Assembly: GCA_020201295.1 (NCBI GenBank)
Contig: JAIVHA010000007.1
Coordinates: 1 to 29,095, forward strand
Source of the DNA: Lysobacteraceae bacterium
GTDB lineage: Bacteria > Pseudomonadota > Gammaproteobacteria > DSM-19610
Direction: 5' to 3'
DNA: 29,095 bases
In this document: piece after piece, positions 23,287 to 29,095 of the stretch
How positions within the stretch are numbered: position 1 is the first letter of the stretch
Layout: every line of letters begins with the position of its first letter
Notes under the pieces: generated by a model
Told to the model about the DNA's origin: nothing
Seen by the model: the letters and a program-made list of their open reading frames with translations, nothing else
The model's database searches: none
Position numbers and translations under genes: made by a program

Positions 23287-25594
23287 ATGAAACTGTTCCA
23301 GGAACTGATCAATCGCCGCCGTTTTCTGCAGGCTACGGGCGTCGCGGCGGGTGCGGGCGCGGTGGCCTCGGGACTCGGGGTGATTCCGGGGCTCAATACG
23401 CTCTCCCACGCCCAGACGACCACTGCGGCCGGTACCAGCGAAACCGTCATCACCAAGAACATCTGTCATCAGTGCCCGGCCCGTTGCGGCATCGACGTGT
23501 ACACCACCAATGGCCGCGTGCATGCCATCTATGGCACCTCCGATCACCCCATCTCGAACGGCAAGCTGTGCCCCAAGGGGCCGCTGGGGGCCTACATACT
23601 GTATGACCCCGATCGCTTCAAGGGGCCCATGAAGCGCACCAACCCGAAAAAGGGTCGCGACGAAGACCCGCAATTCGTTCCCATCAGCTGGGACGAGGCG
23701 CTCGATACCGTGGCGGCACGGCTCAATGCCCTGCGCGACAAGGGGGAATCGCATCGCTTCGCCCTTGCCTACGGACGCGGCTGGGGCGCCTCCGACGCCG
23801 GCCTGCAGGGCACCTTCGGGAAGCTCTATGGATCCCCCAACGTGCCGATCGGGCACTCCTCCATGTGTTCCGATGGCAGTGTCGTTTCCAAGCAGGCCAC
23901 CGACGGCAATGCCAGCTACAGCGCCTATGATTACCGCAACGCCAATATGCTGTTGATGTTCGGAGTCGGCTTTCTGGAGGCCTTTCGCCCCTACAACAAC
24001 AATATGCAGGTATGGGGCTACATCCGTGGTGTGAAGGTACCCAAGACCCGTATCACCGCCGTGGATGTACACATGAACACCACCCTGGCCGGTTCCGACC
24101 GGGCATTGTTGATCAAGCCGGGGACCGACGGCGCCCTGGCGCTCGCCATTGCCCATGTGATCCTGACGGAGGGCCTGTGGGACAAGGCCTTCGTCGGGGA
24201 CTTCGTGGATGGAATGAACCGCTTCAAGCCCGGTGAGCAGGTGGATCCGGGCAGTTTCAGCGAGAAATGGGTCAGGGGACTGGTCGAATGGTGGAATGTC
24301 GAGCTCAAGGATCGCACCCCGAAATGGGCTGCCCAGGTCACCACCCTGTACGAACGCGACATCCTTGCCACGGCCCGTGAGTTTGGCACCACGCGTCCCG
24401 CCATCGCCCTGTTCGAGCGCGGCGTGCATGCCCATACCAACGGCATTCTCAACGGCATGGCGGTGCACAGCCTGAATGCACTGGTCGGATCCTTCTTCGC
24501 CGAGGGCGGGTTGATGTACCAGATGGGGCCATCCTATGGCCCCATGCCGGTGAATGAGGAGGACTATCTTGACGACTATGCCCGTAATGGTCCCTGGAAG
24601 AAGCAGCCGAGGATCGATCTCAAGGGGCACGAGGACGGCTACCTGCTGGCGCGCAACATGCTGCAGGAACTGGGGCCGAACTCGCTTGCGGGGAAACCCT
24701 ACAAGCTTGATACCATCATGTTCTATCTCACCAACCCCATCTGGACCGCGCCGAACGGGAAGGTCTGGGAAGAAGCCTTGCGCGAGTTGTTCGTCATCGA
24801 AACCTCGCCCTTTCCCAGCGAGACGGCCATGTTCGCCGATCTTGTCCTGCCGGATCACACCTATCTGGAGCGCCTGCAGGATGCGCCCACCTATCCCTTC
24901 CAGGGCTGGCCCATGGCCCAGTTGCGGGTGCCCGCGATCAAAACGCTCTATGACACCAAGTACTACGGCGATGTGCTCATCGAGATCGGCAAGCGCATCA
25001 AGGGGCCGATGGGCGATTATTACAAGGCCCTGAACGATACCGAGAACGTGATACGTCACCTGGCCAAGGGTTTCGAGTCGGATCCTGGCGACAACGGAGT
25101 GAATGGCTTCGAAAGCTGGAAGGAAAAAGGGGTCTGGTACAAGAAACCCTATCTGTGGCGCCAGCGGGACGGTGAATTCTACGCATGGGACGGCCAGGAC
25201 TATGGCCGGGAAATGAGTAAAGGTTGCCATGCATGCGGAAGGCCGTGGGGCGAACCTGCCCGTGGCGACTGCGACCATGCAGCCGGCATTGGGCGGCCGC
25301 AATACCGTGTATATCGAGATCAACCCGAGGACCGCCAGTGAGCGCGGCATCGGCAACGGTGACCGGGTGCGCATCCGGTCGTCCATCGGCAGTATCGAAG
25401 GCTACTGCAAGTACTTCGAGGGTGTGCGTCCCGACACCCTGGTCTTTCCCATGGAGCATGGTCACTGGGCGCATGGACGCTGGGCCAAGGAACGCCTGCC
25501 CGGTCACTCAGGGTACGTAACGGTCAACCAGTCGGACCGCATCACCGGACAGTGTACGTATTACACCACCAAGGTCAGCATCGAGCGGGCGTAA
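23287..25594 (+). pseudogene. arxA: Anaerobic arsenite oxidase large subunit ArxA, internal deletion and frameshift
   Basis: Catalytic molybdopterin (bis-MGD) subunit oxidising arsenite to arsenate in the periplasm. ATG 23287 follows GAGGTGG. Tat signal NRRRFLQATG (9-18); 4Fe-4S ligands C60, C63, C67 and C95 (C-X2-C-X3-C-X27-C); YGRGWG at 162-167, the ArxA-type active-site motif; candidate Mo ligand C194 in GHSSMCSDG. DMSO-reductase-family text continues to WDGQDYGREMSK (about residue 645), where the first frame runs on to a stop at 25341 with no family text. The true C-terminus reappears in another frame as KVAMHAEGRGANLPVATATM and ends at 25594 (SGYVTVNQSDRITGQ). The missing link (roughly 60-70 residues) implies a deletion at 25216-25226. 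I rule out AioA: no Rieske partner and no 3Fe-4S-type cluster. Other members of the arsenate/polysulfide reductase branch are less likely. Confidence 0.85.
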
Positions 25595-25624
25595 GAAGCA
25601 GCCGGCCAACCAGGAGATAGGACA

Positions 25625-26380
25625 ATGGCAAAATGGGGAATGGTCATCGACCTCGATAAATGTACCGGCTGCCAGGCCTGCACCACGGCCTGCGCCATGG
25701 AAAACAACCGGCTGCCGGGAGAAAACTGGCAGGACGTGCTGTTCTATCACGAAGGCACCTATCCGAACGTGAACCTGATGTGGTTTCCGCGGCCCTGTTT
25801 CCACTGCGAAAACCCGTCCTGCGTATCGGTATGCCCGACCAAGGCAACCTATAAGGAGCCGGAGGGCGGTTTCGTGCTGATCGACTGGAACAAGTGCATC
25901 GGTTGCAAATACTGCCAGGTCGCCTGTCCCTACGGGGTACGCTTCTTCACGGATGAAAAGGCGGTCGTGCAGCCCGATATCCGTGGCGTATTCCCGGGCA
26001 CCGATCGGCAGTGGGATCCGCCCTACAAAGGCCCGCAGGATGACCCGAGCCGCGGGATCGGCATCCAGCCACATGGCGTCGTGTCGAAATGCACCTTCTG
26101 TCATCACAAGGTAAGCAAGGCGCCCAAGGGAGTTGCCGACCTGGATGAGGATATCCCGGAGTTGAAGGAATATGTCCCGGCCTGCGTGCGGGTGTGCGCA
26201 CCCAAGGCACGTTTTTTTGGTGATCTCGACAACCCGGAAAGTCATGTGAACAAGCTGATCGCCGATCAGCGCGGTGTGCGTCTCAAGGACGAGACCGGCA
26301 ACAAGCCGCAGGTGTATTACCTGTCCGGCGGGGCGGCGGCCGCGGTACCCAGTCTGCGCAGCATGACCGACAAGACCTGA
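25625..26380 (+). CDS. arxB: Arx iron-sulfur electron-transfer subunit ArxB
   Basis: 251 aa, DmsB/PsrB/NrfC-type protein with four 4Fe-4S sites. Seen: CTGCQACTTAC at 13-23, then CFHCENPSCVSVCP, CIGCKYCQVACPYG and CTFCHHKV with the later CVRVCAPKAR. It takes electrons from ArxA and passes them to the membrane subunit. No own signal peptide, so it would be exported with the Tat-signal-bearing ArxA. ATG 25625 follows CCAGGAGATAGGAC. It starts 30 bases after the ArxA C-terminal frame and ends 17 bases before arxC. The frame is intact. Confidence 0.92.
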   Translation: MAKWGMVIDLDKCTGCQACTTACAMENNRLPGENWQDVLFYHEGTYPNVNLMWFPRPCFHCENPSCVSVCPTKATYKEPEGGFVLIDWNKCIGCKYCQVACPYGVRFFTDEKAVVQPDIRGVFPGTDRQWDPPYKGPQDDPSRGIGIQPHGVVSKCTFCHHKVSKAPKGVADLDEDIPELKEYVPACVRVCAPKARFFGDLDNPESHVNKLIADQRGVRLKDETGNKPQVYYLSGGAAAAVPSLRSMTDKT

Positions 26381-26397
26381 ATCCATAGGAGAGCGCC

Positions 26398-27477
26398 ATG
26401 AGCACTGCAACCATGCACGCACGACTGCCCATACTGCCGGTGGCCCTGGCAGGCCTCGTGATTTCAGTCGCGATCGTCCTGTACAACCTGATAAACCAGG
26501 GCCATGCCGCCTACGGTACCGACAACCTGGGTATGTTCTGGACCTTTCCCATCGTCGTCTACGATTATTTCCTGCTGACCTCCACCGGCCTGGCCATGGT
26601 GGCGACACTGGCGCTGGTGTTCGGGGGTGATGATTTCCGGCCCATCATCAAGCGGGCCCTCTGGCTGGCATTGGCGGGACTGGCGGGCGGCGTCGCCGTG
26701 CTGATGCTGGAACTTGGCAAGCCGATCCAGGCGCTTTGGCTGATCCCGTTCAGTTTCGCCTTCGATTCCCCTCTGTACTGGAAAGTGCTGTGCGTCCTGG
26801 GCTATGTGCTGGCCCTGCTGTGGCTGTTCAGCCGCTTGTCCAGGACCGGGTGGAGCATGGCCTCGGTGCGAGGTATGGCGTTGCTGACCCTGGTGCTGGC
26901 GCTGGGCGTGACGGTGATCGCGGGCGTGGTCTACGGTTCCCAGAGCATGCGGCCCTTCTGGGCCTCGGGGGACATTCCCGTGGCGTTCCTGTTCGAGTCG
27001 CTGCTGGGTGGGCTGGCGTTCATCATCTTCTTCACCTACATGGCGTATGGCTTCAAACAGGATGGCCTTCCCGCCAGCGTGAACAGGTTGTTTTCCGATA
27101 AATTGCCCAGCCTTCTGGCCCTGGCGATCTTTTTGCACATGCTGTTCGTGCTGGCACGCATGACCAGTGGCCTGTATGGAAATGCCGAGGGTCTGCAGGT
27201 CTGGCAGCACATCGTTGCCTCGCCCCTGTTCCACCTGGAGCTCTGGGTGGGCCTGGTAACACCACTGGTGCTGTTGCTGCTGCCGACGACCCGTCGTATC
27301 GGGTCGGTGCAGATCCTGGCTGCCCTGCTGGTGATGATCTCGCTGTTCATTGCCCGCTACGAGTACATAATCGGGGGCCAGCTGGTGCCTCTTTTCAAGG
27401 GGGCATGGGCACCGGCACTGCTCAGCTATTCCCCTTCGCCAACCGAGTGGATGTTGCTGCACCCACCATGTCCGTAG
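26398..27477 (+). CDS. arxC: NrfD/PsrC-type membrane anchor ArxC, last helix lost
   Basis: 359 aa. Eight or more helices: LPVALAGLVISVAIVLYNLI, GMFWTFPIVVYDYFLLTSTG (a typical quinone-site region), LLGGLAFIIFFTYMAYGF, LALAIFLHMLFVLARMTSGL, then YEYIIGGQLVPLFKGAWAPA. Members hand electrons to or from quinone. The protein ends SPSPTEWMLLHPPCP, whereas the family goes on from EWMLL through a final helix (commonly ...GxxLALYALGE). The stop at 27475-27477 falls inside the start of arxD, so the tail appears deleted and fused to the next gene's leader around 27456-27464. Native length would be about 385-395 residues (estimate). RBS AGGAGAGCGCC precedes ATG 26398. Confidence 0.85.
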   Translation: MSTATMHARLPILPVALAGLVISVAIVLYNLINQGHAAYGTDNLGMFWTFPIVVYDYFLLTSTGLAMVATLALVFGGDDFRPIIKRALWLALAGLAGGVAVLMLELGKPIQALWLIPFSFAFDSPLYWKVLCVLGYVLALLWLFSRLSRTGWSMASVRGMALLTLVLALGVTVIAGVVYGSQSMRPFWASGDIPVAFLFESLLGGLAFIIFFTYMAYGFKQDGLPASVNRLFSDKLPSLLALAIFLHMLFVLARMTSGLYGNAEGLQVWQHIVASPLFHLELWVGLVTPLVLLLLPTTRRIGSVQILAALLVMISLFIARYEYIIGGQLVPLFKGAWAPALLSYSPSPTEWMLLHPPCP

Positions 27478-28307
27478 CGGAAACCGCCGATGAGGCGCGG
27501 GCCGGCTTCTACCTGTGCCTGGCCCGCGCCTTCATGACGCCCTCCGACGCGGCGGTGTTCCGCGCGGCGCGTGATTACCTCGCCGCCGACCTGGCTGAAC
27601 TGTCCACTGCCTGTGGCTATGCCGTCGGGTCGACGATCGATGCCTATGTCCATGCCATGGCGGGCCTTCCCGATTACCTGTCCCTGCAGGTGGTCCATGC
27701 CCGCCTGTTCCTCATGCCGGGCGACCCCCATCCGAGCCTGAATACCGGGGCCTACCTGGACGGCGGCGTGGCCGGTGGCAGTGTAACCGCCATGGTGAAT
27801 TGCTACCGGCGCTGTGGCCTGGAGCAGCAGGAGGGCTTCCACGACCTGCCCGACCACCCGGCCATGCAGCTCGAATTCGTCTCCTGGCTGTTCGCCGCGC
27901 ATGCCGAGGGCAGGGGGGGCGCGGATCTTCCCATGCGGGCAGGAGAGTTTCTGGCCCATTTTGTCGACCGCTGGGCCGGCGCTTTCCGCGCGGACGTGGA
28001 AGCGGCGGGGGAGCGGTTCAAGCTGGCGGCCAACCCCTATGCGCCACTGGCGCGCCTGATCGAGATCGCCGCCCAGGCGGATGCGGTTCAAACGTCGGGC
28101 CATGGCACGGATGTCGATCCCGAAATCCTGCGCCTGCGCATGGCCTGTGCCGGTCACGAGCCGGATGTCGGCGATCTTGCCACCATCCGGGCGAGGCTCG
28201 CGGCCAGTGGTCATGCTACCGGGCACCTGGGTATCCCGGTCGAACAGCGGGACGAAGCCATGGGATTCCACCCCCTGACGCCGCCCAGGCCGCCCCGCGT
28301 CCGCTAG
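27468..28307 (+). CDS. arxD: TorD-family molybdoenzyme chaperone ArxD
   Basis: 279 aa. All-helical TorD/DmsD-type chaperone that holds the apo-ArxA Tat signal until cofactor insertion. Recognisable in FYLCLARAFMTPSDAAVFRA, HARLFLMPGDPHPSLNTGAY and YRRCGLEQQEGFHDLPDHPA, then MQLEFVSWLFAAHAEG. The C-terminal third (residues about 200-279) is an extension. ATG 27468 begins inside the truncated end of arxC (10-bp overlap), and its native leader is probably part of the deleted stretch; no ribosome-binding site is evident, so expression may be affected. The frame is intact. Confidence 0.85.
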   Translation: MSVAETADEARAGFYLCLARAFMTPSDAAVFRAARDYLAADLAELSTACGYAVGSTIDAYVHAMAGLPDYLSLQVVHARLFLMPGDPHPSLNTGAYLDGGVAGGSVTAMVNCYRRCGLEQQEGFHDLPDHPAMQLEFVSWLFAAHAEGRGGADLPMRAGEFLAHFVDRWAGAFRADVEAAGERFKLAANPYAPLARLIEIAAQADAVQTSGHGTDVDPEILRLRMACAGHEPDVGDLATIRARLAASGHATGHLGIPVEQRDEAMGFHPLTPPRPPRVR

Positions 28308-28392
28308 AAACCTGTCGCGGTAACGGCCATCATCCGCTGTCGACCCGCGTGAATCCCGTCTCCCATGGCGGGGCTCTGTTATCATCGGGACC

Positions 28393-28946
28393 ATGAGAGT
28401 CGTCTTCCAGTCGGTTGTTGCCATGATGTTGCTCGGCCTGCTGGCGCCTGCGCACGCAGCGTCCGGCCCCGGCCTGGTGTTCGCCGTGCATCCCTACGAT
28501 ACCCCGAGCCGGCTGGTGAGCCGCTTCCAGCCCCTGTGTGACTACCTTGGCGCGCAACTGAACCGCCCGGTGGAGTTGTACATCACCACCAGTTACGAGG
28601 ACCAGGTGCGCAAGATCGCCAAGGACGAGGTGGATATCGCCTACATGGGACCGTCCCCTTACCTGCTGCGGAAAAATACCTCGACCGGGACCCGGGATTG
28701 CGCATCCTGGCCATTACCCCACCATTGCCGCCCCTGGCCATCGTGGCCCGGCCGGGACTGGATGCGGACACGGTGAAGGCTCTGCGCCAGGCGCTGGTCG
28801 ATCCCGAACTGGAGGGTATCGAGGCCCTGCGCAGCCTGGGTGAAGGGGTCAGCTTCCAGGTCATCGAGGACCGTGAATTCGATGCCGCGCGGGCGGTGGT
28901 CGAGCTGGTGGAGCGCGGCTGCCTGCCCTGCAATGAAACCCCCTGA
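28393..28946 (+). pseudogene. Second PhnD-like periplasmic oxyanion-binding protein, internal deletion
   Basis: ATG 28393 opens a signal peptide (MMLLGLLAPAHAASG) followed by FAVHPYDTPSRLVSRFQPLC and VDIAYMGPSPYLL, the first half-lobe of the family. At about 28668-28676 the frame breaks; the other frame reads EKYLDRDPGLRILAITPPLPP and ends at 28946 (CNETP), matching the family's C-terminal lobe (IVARPGLDADTVKALRQALV). The middle, about 90-100 residues with the second lobe's core, is missing. It could be an additional sensor or a transport-type binding protein for arsenic or phosphate oxyanions; it follows arxD and ends before a terminator-like hairpin. Confidence 0.78.
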
Positions 28947-28948
28947 GA

Positions 28949-28977
28949 CCGTGGCATTCTGCCACGGCATGGTTTTT
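28949..28977 (+). terminator. Rho-independent terminator-like hairpin
   Basis: 8-bp perfect arms CCGTGGCA / TGCCACGG around TTC (28949-28967), followed by CATGG and a TTTTT tract (28973-28977), three bases after the PhnD-like reading frame ends. It likely ends the arx transcript. Confidence 0.8.
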
Positions 28978-29068
28978 CACCCCGCCTGACCGGTTTCGCC
29001 AGGCCTGTGCACGAAACCCCGCACAAGCTTCTAACTAACAGGATATTCAATACTTAATGCTCCGATTC

Positions 29069-29089
29069 GCCAGCCTTCCGGAGGCTGGC
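29069..29089. terminator. Possible terminator hairpin at the right edge
   Basis: 8-bp perfect arms GCCAGCCT / AGGCTGGC with loop TCCGG. No T-tract is visible before the window ends, so its role is open. The 28978-29068 stretch holds no gene and is AT-rich near 29031-29058. Confidence 0.5.
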
Positions 29090-29095
29090 CCGGTC

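Noticed and set aside
23287..25594. AioA arsenite oxidase or tetrathionate reductase TtrA
   Set aside because: No Rieske subunit, and the 4Fe-4S motif and GRGWG fit ArxA; TtrA clusters use a different two-component pair and lack NtrC-type control.

Overview
The window is GC-rich, gene-dense DNA that looks like a gammaproteobacterium (arsenic- and sulfur-cycle, Chromatiales/Ectothiorhodospirales-like); this placement is inferred from protein style and repeat families only. No rRNA, tRNA, integrase, transposase or CRISPR array was seen.

Layout. 1-764: 3' end of a heme d1 propeller protein (NirF/NirN type), so a denitrification cluster probably lies to the left. 831-4191 (minus): TetR regulator plus two tandem MgtE magnesium transporters. 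4558-8714 (plus): RND adaptor and pump, with a 23-bp palindromic operator in front. 8907-12851: arsenic operon arsR - GAPDH - arsJ - acr3. 12844-14876: ArsP-type permease, periplasmic rhodanese, an AhpD-like protein that lacks its CxxC and has a Cys tail, and a mini-thioredoxin. 14972-17452: ACR3-like carrier (minus), then OsmC and a CDF metal exporter (plus). 17581-21003 (minus): an NtrC-type regulator, histidine kinase and PhnD-like binding protein that fit arxR-arxS-arxX. 21148-28946 (plus): porin, then Fe-S protein, molybdoenzyme, Fe-S subunit, NrfD anchor and TorD chaperone, fitting arxB2-A-B-C-D, and a second PhnD-like gene.

The centrepiece is an anaerobic arsenite-oxidation (Arx) island. 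The molybdoenzyme has a Tat signal, the C-X2-C-X3-C-X27-C cluster and GRGWG at residues 163-167, the motif I recall as separating ArxA from the arsenate reductase ArrA. A good sigma-54 (-24/-12) promoter at 21046-21061 precedes the porin, and the island's regulator is a sigma-54 activator with an intact GAFTGA. Working together: ArxX/S/R senses an arsenic oxyanion, the sigma-54 promoter drives porin and arx genes, ArxAB(C) oxidises arsenite to arsenate and feeds electrons to quinone, and GAPDH/ArsJ exports the arsenate as 1-arseno-3-phosphoglycerate. The nir remnant suggests nitrogen oxides as electron acceptor.

The most unusual observation is that many genes between 10.4 and 28.7 kb carry lesions: GAPDH (7 bp lost), acr3 (two deletions), arxX (N-terminus gone), porin (1-nt frameshift), arxB2 (C-terminus replaced by repeat), arxA (internal deletion plus frameshift), arxC (last helix gone), and the terminal phnD-like gene (internal deletion). 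Their neighbours (permease, rhodanese, CDF, arxR, arxS, arxB, arxD) look intact. Either the island is decaying or the assembly has many small deletions; raw reads would decide. At least six families of intergenic inverted repeats fill the spacers.
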